Assembly (NCBI GenBank): GCA_020746105.1
Contig: CM036658.1
Location: forward strand, 9,780,689-9,844,688
Direction: 5' to 3'
Length of the DNA: 64,000 nt
Source: Trogon surrucura
Lineage: Eukaryota; Chordata; Aves; Trogoniformes; Trogonidae
Shown here: positions 12,640-22,856 of the stretch, piece after piece
How positions within the stretch are numbered: the first letter of the stretch is position 1
How the letters are laid out: every line of letters starts with the position of its first letter
Made by a program: the position numbers and the translations under genes
The notes under the pieces: model-generated
Seen by the model: only the letters and a program-made list of their open reading frames with translations
What the model was told of the DNA's origin: nothing
Database searches by the model: none

Positions 12640-13152
12640 GTAACATACCTGATCTCACGCTATTTATTTAAGAACAGCATCCATCTCTTTGGCAAATTTT
12701 TCTGACCATGAATCCAGACGCATTTGGATCCACAGACACATAGTGAAACAAAAATTACCACAAAGTGAGAAGAAAATTTCCAGTTAGTAAGACCTCAAAG
12801 GGCAAAAACCAGAAACTAGAAACGCAGGTTCCCTTTCATGCTGCACTACTGTATCTGAAACTGAGCAACCTAAACCCGAGATGTCTCTGAGTCACTATCA
12901 TCTGTGAAAATCCTTCTTAGAATTAAAATATCTGGCATGTCTTGAAATATTAAGGCAAGCCTATTTTCTGTGCGCATGGTCTGTTCAGGATGGATGTGTG
13001 TTCCTCCAGGCTGAAGTACAATCAAACGCTGGGGGAAGGTTTTCTTGTTATTCTTTGGAATGAGTGTTTCTCCATTGTTTTCTTTGTAACTCTTCTTTTG
13101 TAAATCTCTGGGTGCTTTAGTGTGCAAATTGATTAAAAGATTCAGTCTCCTT
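12640..13152 (-). CDS. Candidate terminal coding exon (minus strand), unrecognised gene
   Basis: Read on the minus strand, a pyrimidine-rich stretch ending in AG (just above 13152) is followed by about 93 codons with no stop, down to TAG at 12870-12872. About 200 nt further on is an AATAAA at 12668-12663. Acceptor, frame, stop, short 3' UTR and polyadenylation signal are in the right order and spacing for a last exon. The C-terminal half contains QRLIVLQPGG, TENRLALIFQDM and RRIFTDDSDSETSRV. Its alternation of hydrophobic and charged residues is protein-like. It faintly recalls a doublecortin/ubiquitin-like fold (I-V-x-x-x-G ... RxxFT), but I cannot name the gene. Upstream exons would lie at higher coordinates. 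The splice phase implies two bases of the first codon come from the previous exon. It could be a chance open frame. Confidence 0.42.
12663..12668 (-). terminator. Candidate polyadenylation signal AATAAA (minus strand)
   Basis: The hexamer AATAAA lies about 200 nt past the stop codon of the candidate terminal exon, in the same orientation. The hexamer is common by chance in AT-rich DNA. Its weight comes only from the position. Confidence 0.4.
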
Positions 13153-14864
13153 CTGCCATTAAAAAGAGAGATGGAATTTGGCAACAAACAACTGGGTGAA
13201 AGATTCTGCTCTCATTTCTGTTACTGAAAGTCATTTACTGCAGGTATGTTACAGCAAGCCATGATCCTGGAGAAGTCCCTTTGGTGTCACTGAGCATTTA
13301 ACAGTGGCTGAATTTAATCAATCATAACGGCCCTACTCCATTATAATTTAACAGTATGATGGCTTGGGAGAGTATTAAAAATAATAATATGCATAGTAGA
13401 AAGAGGGTAATGCAATTTATTGTTTCAACATGGGTCACTTTGAGCTGCCTGAGCTGGTTGTGGTTACCTCTTCCTTCCCTGCTAGCTCATGACAGCTCAC
13501 AACAACCCAACACACCCGACTGGAAGGCATGCTCTCCTTCCCCATGTACAGTAGTGGTCTTGATCGTTCTTTTGTCAAGATCTGGGCCAGGACGTTCTTG
13601 TATCAGACAAACAAGAATATTGTTCTTAATGAAGTCCCTTGGCTTTTTGAGAACCTGAATTTAAGGCTTGTTTTGTGGCACTACAAAGTCATTCTTTAGC
13701 ACAGAGGCCTTAAAATAATAAAACAAAATGTCCACCACTGTCAGAATCGTGTCCAGAAGCAGCATACATCCATGTTGTGCTTTTTTTTCCCAAAAAACTT
13801 CTTAGGAAAACACAGAGGAAAGGAGTATCACCTAATATTTCAGAAAATCTACTGTCTCATTAACATTAACAACATTATTATTTTACAACTGAATTAGAAT
13901 CACAGATTTAAAGGTAATAGTGAAGTGCCTACAAAGAAAAAAAAAAAAACAAAATGTAAAAAACGGAACAAAATCCAGAAAGAGAAGAAGAAGCCAACTG
14001 GCTTGGGTATCCTTTACCAGACCGTGTCAGAAACTCAGACATGCAAAGCTGTCAGTCTTTTCCTGGCTAATTGCAAAAGTAATGTAATATACATTCTGTA
14101 AAAGGTGTGTGCCTAATGAAATGGTTAATAGGCTGTTAAACGTTCATGAACTTACTCTTGGTTCATTAGCTGTGATCTTTCTTCTGCAGTAGCAGTACAG
14201 GGTTATGAGTTTGCAAGCTGTCTTGCATAGTCTTTGCACAGATTGTGCAAGACCCTAAAGAAATCTGGGCAGTTTCTTACATGTAAGGACTCATATGAGT
14301 TCTGAAATTTCACGTATTTTGTACCTAGAAGGTGAGTGGATTAGACAGCAGGAAAAGCAAAAGTAGATGATCGTCTTTGTGGACCAACTAATGAGCACCA
14401 CAGTTTGAGCTCTGACAGTAGGTAGGAAGTATCATCAGAACTGTGGTCTGAAGAGGTGTAGAGGTATAGAGTGTGTTTCATGATTTTTTGAACATGGTGT
14501 TGTTAGATTTATGTTTCTTTACATCCTCGTTGCAGTCAAGTGCTTGACACTTGTTTTTAACTGTCAAGTGTCACCAAAGGCATACTAAACAGAGCTGGCT
14601 GCAGTTACCAGCCATGTAAAGCAGCTGATCAGATCCGGAAGCCACCATCCAGATGATTTGTACCACAGTCTGCGCGTGCTGGTCAGGAACCAACATGGTG
14701 CAGAAATTCCTCATTATGGTTTACGTTACTCCCTTCTGTTATCCAGGTTTCTGTCCTCCATGCTCTCTCAGGGCAAAGATGACAATGTGAAAGCATCAAA
14801 GAGATACTGTGACATCTTATCTTCTGCCCTGTTATTCTAAATGATTGTATGAAAACATAACCAT
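13153..14864. other. Unique sequence, no gene recognised
   Basis: No known repeat is seen before the CR1 cluster. A perfect 9-bp inverted repeat (tgacacttg / caagtgtca) with an 11-nt loop lies at 14545-14573. The plus-strand frame 13356-13658 has no support. Confidence 0.5.
14545..14573. repeat. Short perfect inverted repeat (hairpin)
   Basis: Arms tgacacttg (14545-14553) and caagtgtca (14565-14573) are exact reverse complements separated by 11 nt. The arms are short and no role is evident. Confidence 0.6.
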
Positions 14865-15286
14865 ACCATAGAATTATAGAATTATAGAATCACAGAATCA
14901 CAGAATCATAGAATATGTTGGGCTGGAAGGACCCTCCAAAGGTCATCTAGTCCAATCGCCGTGCAGTGAGCAGGTACATCTTTAACTAGATCATGTTTCT
15001 CAGAGCCCCATGCAGTTTGACTTCGAATATCTCCAGAGATGGGGCCTCCACCATCTCTCTGGGCAACCCGTTCAAGTGTTTCACCACACTTAATTAACAA
15101 TTTTTTTCTAACATCTAATCTAAATCTACCCTGCCATAGTTTAAAACCATTGCCCCTCTTCCTGTCACCACACGACCTTGTGAACATTCCCTCCCCAGCT
15201 TTCCTGTAGCTCCCTTTAGGTACTAAAAGGCTGCTATAAGATCTTCCTGGAGCTTTCTCTTTTCCAGGCTGGACAGATCCTATCCT
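14865..15286 (-). mobile_element. Old CR1 LINE, 3' half (outer layer of nest)
   Basis: On the minus strand this holds the C-terminal end of CR1 ORF2 and the 3' end. It has four or five copies of the terminal repeat (14866-14910), the tail 'ggtcatctagtccaat' near 14941, and ORF2 remnants to about 15270. It stops abruptly inside the block encoding LFSLEK-type residues. The element resumes at 17774, where the adjoining codons (EDRLRG) are found. The two halves together form one minus-strand CR1 opened by the insertion at 15287-17773. Frameshifts show it is inactive. Confidence 0.9.
15280..15286. repeat. Probable target-site duplication of the inner CR1, left copy
   Basis: The 7-mer ctatcct lies at the left junction of the plus-strand CR1 and recurs at 17767-17773. 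Part of the right copy overlaps the CR1 terminal repeat (attctat). It may therefore reflect microhomology between tail and target as much as a true duplication. Confidence 0.55.
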
Positions 15287-15440
15287 TGGTGTCATCTCAA
15301 GGCATATCAGGGATAAGAGGGTCATTAGAGACAGTTGACATGGCTTCACCAAAGGGAAGTCGTGCTTGACTAACCTCATAGCCTTTTACGAGGATATAAC
15401 AAGGTGGCTAGATGATGGCAGAGCGGTGGATGTGGTCTAC
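15287..15440 (+). mobile_element. Younger CR1 LINE, 5' segment (before the LTR)
   Basis: This is the start of a plus-strand, 5'-truncated CR1 that entered an older minus-strand CR1. It encodes reverse-transcriptase domain residues HGFTKGKSCLTNLIAFYED and then DDGRAVDVVY. One in-frame TGA lies just before HGF (near 15338), where a single CG-to-TG change from the expected codon would explain it. The reading frame resumes exactly after the LTR, where VVY continues into [13 protein letters not shown]. This proves that the LTR interrupted a single CR1. Confidence 0.93.
15436..15440. repeat. Target-site duplication tctac, left copy
   Basis: tctac immediately precedes the TG start of the LTR and is repeated directly after its CA end (16627-16631). 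A perfect 5-bp duplication is typical of retroviral integration for several avian LTR classes. Confidence 0.93.
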
Positions 15441-16626
15441 TGTTTTGGTTTGGCCTGGTTGGATTTCGGCGGCGGGGGGGGAGCTGCAGGGTGGCTTCTG
15501 TAAGAAGCTGCTAGAAGCTCCCCAAGATTGATAGAGCCAATGCCAGCCGGCTACAAAGAGGGACCCGCCGCTGGCCAAGGCTGAGCCTATCAGTAAGGTG
15601 ATAGGAGAGGAACGCCTCTGTGAAAAACATATTTAAGAACGGGAAAAAGAACTGCGCCATAACAGCTGGCACAGAGATGGAGGAGTGAGAGTCTGTACAG
15701 ACACCAAGGTCAGTGAAGAAGGAGGGGGGGGGGAGGATGAGCTCCAGGCGCCGGAGCAGAAGGAGTCCCCCGGGTCCGTGGTGAAGACCATGGTGAAGCG
15801 GGTTGTCCCCCTGCAGCCCACGGGCGAGGTGCAGAAGTCCACCGTGAGGATCACCGCGTAGATGTCCACCGAGGACTCCACGCTGTGTGGGTGGATGCCT
15901 GAAAGGGGACTGTAGTCCGTGGGAAGCCCGCATCAGAGCAAGTTGCTGCCGGAACCTGTAGCCCGTGGAAGAGAGGAATGCCCACGCTGGAGCAGGTTGG
16001 CCGGTGGGACTTTTGGGAAGCTGCGGGTGGCTCACTCTGGAGCAGTTTCCCCCGAAGGACTGCGCCTCAGACTCACGAGGGGTGGGCTGCCCCTTGTGAG
16101 GTGTCTCTCGTTGGGCAGTTTGTGATGAATTGCCCTTCGTGGGACGACTCACGCGGAGAAGAGAGCATGAAGCTTGTCTCCCGTGAGAGGGACCCCACAG
16201 TGGCCCTGGGGAAGAGTGAAGAGTCCTCCCCCGGAGTGAAGAAGCGGTGAAACTAACGTCGGATGAACTGACCGTAACCCCCATTCCCTGTCCCCCTGTG
16301 CCGCTCGGGGGGAGGAGGTGGAGAAACCGGGATTGATGTTAAGCCCGGGAAGAAGGGAGGGATGGGGGGAAGGTGTTCTGTTTAGGATCTGTTTGCTCTT
16401 TCTTACTTCTCACTACTCCTCTCTGATTAGTTCTCTTAATAAATGTACCTAATTTCCCCAAAACTGAGTCTGTTTTGCCCGGGATGGTAAATGAGGGTGA
16501 TCTCCCTGTCCTTATCTCAAACCCTGAGCCCTTGGAGATATTTTCTCCCCCTGTTCAGCAGTGAAGGGGGGAGTGAGTGAGCGGCTGTGTGGGTACCTGG
16601 CGGCTGGCCAGGGTCAACCCATGACA
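15441..16626 (+). mobile_element. Solo LTR of an endogenous retrovirus (1186 bp), inserted in CR1
   Basis: The element begins TGTTTTGGTTTGG, ends ACCCATGACA, and is flanked by tctac on both sides. It therefore has TG...CA ends and a perfect 5-bp target duplication. No internal retroviral genes remain, which is the expected product of recombination between two LTRs. A TATTTAA box-like sequence lies near 15631. An AATAAA at 16438-16443 sits where the polyadenylation signal of the R region would be. Three further relatives in this window (32351-33482 plus; 47263-49525 and 56307-57331 minus) share its overall layout and similar ends. I infer an ERVL-like class from general resemblance, not from a search. 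It contains a 257-codon antisense frame (15511-16284) that is not a recognised protein. Confidence 0.93.
16438..16443 (+). terminator. LTR polyadenylation signal AATAAA
   Basis: AATAAA lies about 190 bp before the 3' end of the solo LTR, where an R-region signal is expected. The related LTRs have T/A-rich sequence at the same place. Confidence 0.55.
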
Positions 16627-16631
16627 TCTAC
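16627..16631. repeat. Target-site duplication tctac, right copy
   Basis: Exact repeat of 15436-15440. Removing the LTR plus one copy restores the CR1 reading frame (VVY then LDFSKAFD). Confidence 0.93.
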
Positions 16632-17766
16632 CTTGACTTCAGTAAAGCATTTGACACAGTCTCCCACAGCATCCTTGCTGCTAAACTGAGGAAGTGTGGT
16701 CTAGACTCTCGGGTAGTGAGGTGGACTGTGAACTGGCTAAGGGGAAGAAGCCAAAGAGTTCTGGTCAATGGGGCGGAGTCTGGTTGGAGGCCTGTATCCA
16801 GTGGAGTCCCTCAAGGGTCGGTACTGGGACCAGTATTATTCAATATATTCATCGATGACATGGATGAGGGACTAGAGAGTACTATCAGCAAGTTTGCTGA
16901 TGACACCAAGCTGGGAGGAGTGGCTGACACGCCAGAAGGCTGTGCTGCCATTCAGCGAGACCTGGACAGGCTGGAGGGTTGGGCGGGGAAAAATTTAATG
17001 AAATATAACAAGGGTAAATGTAGGGTCTTGCATCTGGGTAGGAACAACCCCAGGTTCCAGTATAAGTTGGGGAATGACTTCTAAAAGAGTAGTGTAGGGG
17101 AAAGGGACTTGGGAGTCTTGGTGGACAGCAGGATGACCATGAGCCAGCACTGTGCCCTTGTGGCCAGGAAGGTCAATGGCATCCTGGGGTGTATTAGAAG
17201 AGGGGTGGTTAGTAGGTCGAGAGAGGTTCTCCTTCCCCTCTACTCTGCCCTGGTGAGACCCTATCTGGAATATTGTGTCCAGTTCTGGGCCCCTCAGTTC
17301 AAGAAAGACAGTGAAGTGCTGGAGAGAGTCCAGCACAGGGCAACTAGGATGATGAAGGGAGTGGAGCATCTCCCTTATGAGAAAAGACTGAGGGAGCTGG
17401 AGCTCTTTAGTTTGGAGGAGACTGAGGGGTGACCTCATTAATGTTTACAAATATATCAAGGGTGAGTGTCACGAGGATGGAGCCAGGCTCTTCTCGGTGA
17501 CAACCAATGATAGGACAAGGGGTAATGGGCTGAAACTGGAACATAAGAGGTTCCGCTTAAACTCGAGAAGAAACTTCTTCTCAGTGAGGGTGACGGAGCC
17601 CTGGAACAGGCTGCCCAGAGAGGTTGTGGAGTCTCCTTCTCTGGAGACATTCAAGACCTGCCTGGACACGTTCCTGTGTGGCATAGTCTAGGCATTCCTG
17701 CTCTGGCAGGGGGATTGGACTTGATGATCTTTCAAGGTCCCTTCCAATCCCTAACATTCTATGATT
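16632..17766 (+). mobile_element. Younger CR1 LINE, 3' segment (after the LTR)
   Basis: This continues CR1 ORF2. It has [13 protein letters not shown], then [21 protein letters not shown], the catalytic FADDTK at 16893-16910, and [21 protein letters not shown] stop follows GNDF (near 17082) and a frame break lies near 17430, so the enzyme is not intact. From 17440 it is almost identical to the minus-strand copy at 8401-8797. It ends with the terminal repeat 'attctatgattctat' at about 17756-17770, directly abutting older CR1 sequence. Including the 15287-15440 segment, the element is about 1.3 kb, so it was 5'-truncated on insertion. Confidence 0.95.
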
Positions 17767-17773
17767 CTATCCT
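17767..17773. repeat. Probable target-site duplication of the inner CR1, right copy
   Basis: ctatcct, matching 15280-15286. Its first bases coincide with the CR1 terminal repeat, so the exact boundary is ambiguous. Confidence 0.55.
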
Positions 17774-18340
17774 CTCAGCCTGTCTTCATAAGAGAGGTAC
17801 TTCAGCTCTTTGATGACTTTTGAGGCCCTCCTCTGGACCCACTCCAACAAGTCCACATCCTTCTTGTGTTGAGGCCTCCAGAGCTGGATGCAGTACTCCA
17901 GGTGAGGTCTCACCAGAGCAGAACAGAGAAGCAGAATCACCTCTCCTGACCTGCTGACCACACTTCTTCTGATGCAGCCCACGATGCTATTGGCCTTCTG
18001 GTCTGCAAATGCACATTGTTGGCTCGTGTCCTTGCTTTCATCCACCAACACCCCAAGTCCTTCTCTGTGGGGCTGTTTTCTAGCACATCATCCTCTATCC
18101 TGTACTGATAATAAGGACTGGCCCAACTCTGATACAGGACCTTGCACTTGGTCTTGTTGAACCTCCTGAGCTTCACATGGATCCACTTCTCCAGCTTGTC
18201 CAGGTCCCTCTGGAGGACATCCTGTCCCTCTGGTACATCAACCGCAACACTCAGCTTGGTGTCATCTGCAAGCTTGCTACACTTGATCCACTGTGTCATT
18301 GGTGAAATTATTGAAGGGCACTGGTCCCAACAGTGCATTC
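17774..18340 (-). mobile_element. Old CR1 LINE, upstream half (outer layer of nest)
   Basis: On the minus strand this reads through CR1 ORF2 from KLADDTKLSVAVD (near 18270, with L where the RT motif usually has F) through QRDLDKLEKW and LGCW, then SALVRPHLEYC, to YEDRLRG at 17767. It has several frame breaks. The sequence that should follow is at 15286-14865, beyond the nested insert. The 5' end at about 18340 is truncated. Confidence 0.92.
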
Positions 18341-20289
18341 ACTTACGATATGGATGTTCATATTTTTCCAAATTCTACTAGTCAATGACAGGAATCATTA
18401 AAAGCTCTTTCCAAACTTTTGCTCTTCAGTTATTTTAAAAACATTTTTCTGAATAAAGTTGAACAGAGTTTTAATTTAACTGTTAATATTTGTATTTGTA
18501 GTCTGGCAGAAAACACCACATGAATTTATCTTGTTAGTGCAATTTGCAGCTAAAATTTGCAATTTATGGTTTGGGATCTACTCTCTGTGATTTGCACAAC
18601 CTTTCCATGGCCCTGCCAATCCTCATATTTGGGAGGAAGAGTGAAACCAAAGACAACCAAACACTCCGCCATGAACTCCTTCATCATTTTGCTGACCCCG
18701 TCCTCTCCCCACACACTCAATGCCATACCCATTGGAAGGGGTCCAATTAACTGAATTTCAAATACATTTCTTGAGTCTGGCTGCACTGAAGTAAGGTGGG
18801 TCACACAGGTTTTGTGTGTGAACTTTTCAAGCAGGACATCTTCAGGCTTCTGGTGTACATGTCACTCATCAGGTAATCCGAGCAAATGAACCTGTACAAG
18901 AAAATTGAGTAGTCAGACATCTTCCCCTAAAGTGCTTCTACACTGGGTAGCTGGGCCACTGGTGTCCAATTTTACTTGCTGATGTGAGAGCAGTGGAAGA
19001 CATCTCTCAGTCTATCAAAACATGCTGTCTTTTCTCAGCCTTTCACTGTGCAGCAAACCAAATCCAGACTAAACTTTTCAGCATGCAGAGGATCCGGTCA
19101 TCTACATGAGGAATACAGTTTCTCCTCTTTGCTGTAGGCAGAACTGTTTGTTCTACTTAATTTTGATTGTTGTTTCTATGCAGGAAAAACAGTGGAACTG
19201 AAAGAAAACAACCCACATGCGCAGTGTAAATACATTACAATGAAATTGTTCATCCCTCATAAGCAAAACTATACTTTTCCTTTTGAGCTCAAACATTCTT
19301 AATTTGGAAAATTCACCTGTAACTTCTCCTTCCATACTACTATCAATCTTTGAATTCTTATACATGGGCAAGACTATCCAAAGTCATACAGCGTAGTGAG
19401 TGAATACTGCTTGCAAGTGTTGATGTTGTTTTGCTTCGTAGGATCTTTCCACATTGAATCTTAACACATGGCTTCAGAGTTACGAATGTGACAAGTCACA
19501 ATTTGCTTCTGGGACAGTGACAGACCCCAGTTTTTGCCTAGACATTTTCAGCATGTTGAGAACCTCAGGCTAAATAGCCTTTTGCAAAGGTGAAAGGTAG
19601 AACCTAAAACTGAGAGTACTGCAGGAACAAGAGTGGAAGAAAATTCTTGCCCTAGAAAGGAGATGGTGGGGGAGGGAAAGATAGATGCTTGAATGACACC
19701 TTGTCTGCCCATTTCAATGATATATAGATTTCTTTGAGAATTTTTAAGTACTTAAACACAGAATTTAACTCAGAAAACAAGAAGAAATAGCGAACAAGGA
19801 AAGGCAATTCAGTAAAAGCTTAGAGCAAGTGAAACTCCTCTGAGATGCACAGAAGCACCTGAGTATTATGGGACATCAGCGAGAGAGATGAAGTCTCGGC
19901 TCTGGACTAGGGCTACTTTGGGGCCTTTTCCAAGCCATCAGCACTTGCTTTCACCCTCTCATAGCATGGAGGCTTCTCAATTGTTCCTAACATGGGTGGC
20001 ACATGTCTCTCCACAGCTGCATACTCTGACTTGTGTATAGATACATAGGATGAGTGTAAAGCAGCTCTTCCCACTCTCTGAAGGCTGTAAAAACAGGCAC
20101 GGCCAGCTCTCCTTTTATTCAACTCTCACAAAGAGCTCTAGACAAGAGGAAAAACCTGTGCTCTCGCCTTAAATGACTGGCATTTTCTCCAAGTAAAATG
20201 TCAAAATTTGTTAGACACGCATAACCTGAGCCATCACTGAACCTTGGAGAGCAAGACTGCCAGCATAAGTTAGTTTTTCAGACCAGCTC
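18341..20289. other. Unique sequence with two weak coding-like stretches
   Basis: No known repeat is recognised. A coding-like minus-strand stretch at 18550-18804 is listed separately. Another minus-strand frame at 19913-20110 follows a T-rich AG and encodes a protein-like string (SEYAAVERHVPPMLGTIEKP) before a stop. The evidence is too thin to call an exon. Confidence 0.4.
18550..18804 (-). pseudogene. Coding-like remnant, possibly FMN-dependent hydroxyacid oxidase-like
   Basis: The minus-strand frame has about 84 open codons. Upstream, the frame stays readable for about 20 further codons (KPEDVLLEKFTHK) back to an in-frame stop. The segment PLPMGMALSVWGEDGVSKMM recalls, by eye only, the C-terminal 'GRPxxWGLAxxGExGV' region of (S)-2-hydroxy-acid oxidases. 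What follows (FGFTLPPKYEDWQGHGK) does not fit that family as I know it. A possible donor (AAAG then GTTGTG) ends the protein-like part. It may be a decayed pseudogene, a real exon of an unrecognised gene, or chance. Confidence 0.25.
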
Positions 20290-20904
20290 CAAGGATGCTA
20301 TTTAACATAAATTGTGTTGTTATATACCATGGACAGAAACGTTTAAAAAGAGTCTTGGGCAAGAATGCAAGGAAAGATATGACTGTGGCTGGCACCCTAG
20401 AGGAGACAATTGTTGTGTGGGCCCTTGGCAACCAAGAACTATCAACTATGTCTTCAAGGACAATCAGCTGTGGCTGTTCCCTGGAGGAACGCATAGATTA
20501 GCAGACTCCAGTCAAGAAGGACTCCACAAAGAAGAGAGGTGGGCTAAAGATAAGATTTTCTATGTGAAGTTTGCAAAAAGACACCTCTCCATCAGCCACA
20601 AGGCATCATTGGAAGACCACCGAAGACCTCCAGGGAAGCCTGTCAGAGATCCAGGCCACATGCATAATAACTATGTATGTGTGATGATTAGTTCCTGGAA
20701 ATAGAATGAATATGTATAATCTTTCTGGGAGAACTGAAGCCTTTGTATGTAGCAGGTGAATATAAGCTTGGACAGGTGACGGACACGGCATGCATGGTAG
20801 GTGGAATTATGTCCCCATGCATCTGGCCTCAATAAAGAAATGCCTTGTCTCTAATAATAAAAGTGAGTGTTAGAGAGTTCTTCATTGGCTGGATCTTGGT
20901 AACA
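20290..20904 (+). mobile_element. Probable solo LTR of a second endogenous retrovirus type
   Basis: The 3' end looks like a retroviral R/U5. AATAAA at 20831-20836 is followed by a second AATAAA about 20 bp on, and the unit ends TGGATCTTGGTAACA at 20904. The 5' boundary is uncertain. I could not match the flank (atgtta) to a duplication upstream. An open frame of 130 codons (20312-20704) lies inside what would be U3 and has no recognised domain. The ends and sequence differ from the 15.4-kb LTR family, so this is a separate lineage. No gag, pol or env adjoins it. Confidence 0.5.
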
Positions 20905-21158
20905 ATGTTAGGCAAGGCTGGACTGGCACCCCTTAAACACTCAGGTGCAAGCAGTTAAATGCAGGCTTTTTTTAAAAGGTGCTGACTACTCTGACCTTTA
21001 AACCAGTCTGAAGTTTCAGTTTAACAGGTGCAATTTGTGTAGGTCATCACTCATATATCAGCATTCACATTCCACCATTACTAGATGGGAGACTTACATT
21101 CAGCAGGTCAGACCTTTTCTGAACTAACCAGATTCTAACTTGAAATTACTGCACATCC
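20905..21158. other. Unique sequence between an LTR and a CR1 piece
   Basis: I see nothing recognisable. Confidence 0.5.
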
Positions 21159-21312
21159 ACGCCAGAGAGGTTGCACGTGCTCCGTCCTTGGAGTTTTCAA
21201 GAGCCAGGTGGACAAAGCCCTGAGCAACCTGGTCTCATATCATGGCCAATGTTGAGTTGATGGTTGAACTGGAGACTTCCTGAGGTCCCTTCCCACCTGA
21301 ATTATCTTGGGA
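21159..21312 (+). mobile_element. CR1 LINE 3' fragment
   Basis: About 150 bp of degraded CR1 3' end. The late ORF2 block ('ttcaagagccaggtggacaa', 'ccctgagcaacctggtct') is followed by a tail 'cctgaggtcccttccca'. No terminal repeat is left. Confidence 0.8.
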
Positions 21313-22856
21313 TACCAAGTCTTCAGTCTGAGTGTTCCCACCAAAGTGGCAGACTACTAAATCTGGGCCAAGAGAAGACAGCTTCATTCCAGTGGGTTGT
21401 ATTTTGGAGCAAAATCTTGTTACCCACACCAGTAAAGGAGCTTGCAGAAGAGGGCTTCTCAGCAAGGTCCAGGTGTTGGGGTCATGCAGCATTCCTGGAG
21501 TAACATTAGTAGGTCACACATCCCACTTTGCAACATGCGTACTGAATTGAGATCATGAAAATAAAAATAAACAAAGTTAAGGCTTTTCACTTCTCAGAGC
21601 TACAGAGTGTGTCCCTCCCCATGCTCATTTCCCAGATGCACTCACTTAACCTCAGGAGTGCCTTTTTTTCAGGATTTATGGATTTATGGCTCTGTGAATC
21701 TCCACCACAGGACCTTCAGGAATCACAGGTATCAGCCTCAAAAGTCTTTTTGTTCTGATGACTGGGGAAGCGAGTACATGTGTATAATCTTAATTGACCT
21801 GCTTTTCATTTCAAGGGATGAGTACTAGCAAATGAGGCTTGGTTTTCCCACTCTTTCTGCTATTGAGGCAAAAAAAAAAAAAAAAAAAAGAATGCTCTGA
21901 TGGGCTAAGTAGACAAAGAAGCTGAAATGGCTAGTCTGAAACTCTCTGATGACTTGTATACTCAGAAGCTTGGCTATATTCCTTCCTCTGCCTACACCCG
22001 AAGATGAAAATGTGTAGTTTTATTGAGGAGTCATCAGTCCATTTTGACATGCTAAATTTCCCTATGCATTTAAATACCCCTACTTTCAGATTCAATTTCA
22101 CCATTGTTTGGCTGGTAGATGCACATTAGCATACAGTCTGCTTTTTATTAACCACCAAAGAAATCATGTCAAATTAGACTTCCCTTCTGCCCCAGGGAAA
22201 TAAATCATGAACAGCCACCTCCAAGTTCCCAAGAAGAAGCAGAAGAGTGGGATTAGAAAGCATGAAGGAGGAGAAAAGGGATCATTTTAATATATGTGAC
22301 CACTGGGATTAAATCAGACCAGCAAGACAAGCAGTCTAACAGGTTCCCCAAGGAGGTGCTCCCATGAACTCTGCCCTTCCATCAGAGATGCTCTACAGTT
22401 ACGACTGTGTGTGCTATCTTAGCTTGGCTCTGCTATGCTTGAACTGAAGACATTATTAATTTCAGCGAGAGCAGAGATAACTGTCTCTCTTTTGCCTGAA
22501 ATGACCTAAGAGTGTAAATGTCTTGTGCTTTCTGGGAAAAGTGAAGAGGTCCTCTTCACCCATATGTAGATTTATGTGTAAATTGAACCTCTGCCCCAAA
22601 TTGCTATAGAGCTATTTTCAGAAAGGAATGTGACCAGCAGAGAAAAAAACAACAACTGTGAAGCAACTGAAAGCATTTTAAGCAAATAAAAGTCATTTTT
22701 CATGCCTGAGCTCTAAAGCAAATACTAAAAAGAGCTTCATGTGCAAATTTACATATGGCCATAGTTCTGTTCATTATCCCAACAACATTCAAGAGTATAT
22801 TTTAAACTAATAAGTTTACAACTGTATGTTGAACAGCGATTCCATGTAAACATGTA
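21313..22856. other. Unique sequence with poly(A) tract
   Basis: No gene is recognised. A run of 20 A residues lies at 21870-21889. Several short overlapping frames at 21235-21828 have no splice support. Confidence 0.5.

Noticed and set aside
15511..16284. 257-codon minus-strand open frame
   Set aside because: It lies wholly inside the plus-strand solo LTR, antisense to it. The GC-rich LTR composition makes long chance frames likely, and no domain is recognisable.
16587..17084. 165-codon reverse-transcriptase frame as a cellular gene
   Set aside because: It is CR1 ORF2 sequence interrupted upstream by an LTR and downstream by a stop. It is annotated as part of the mobile element.
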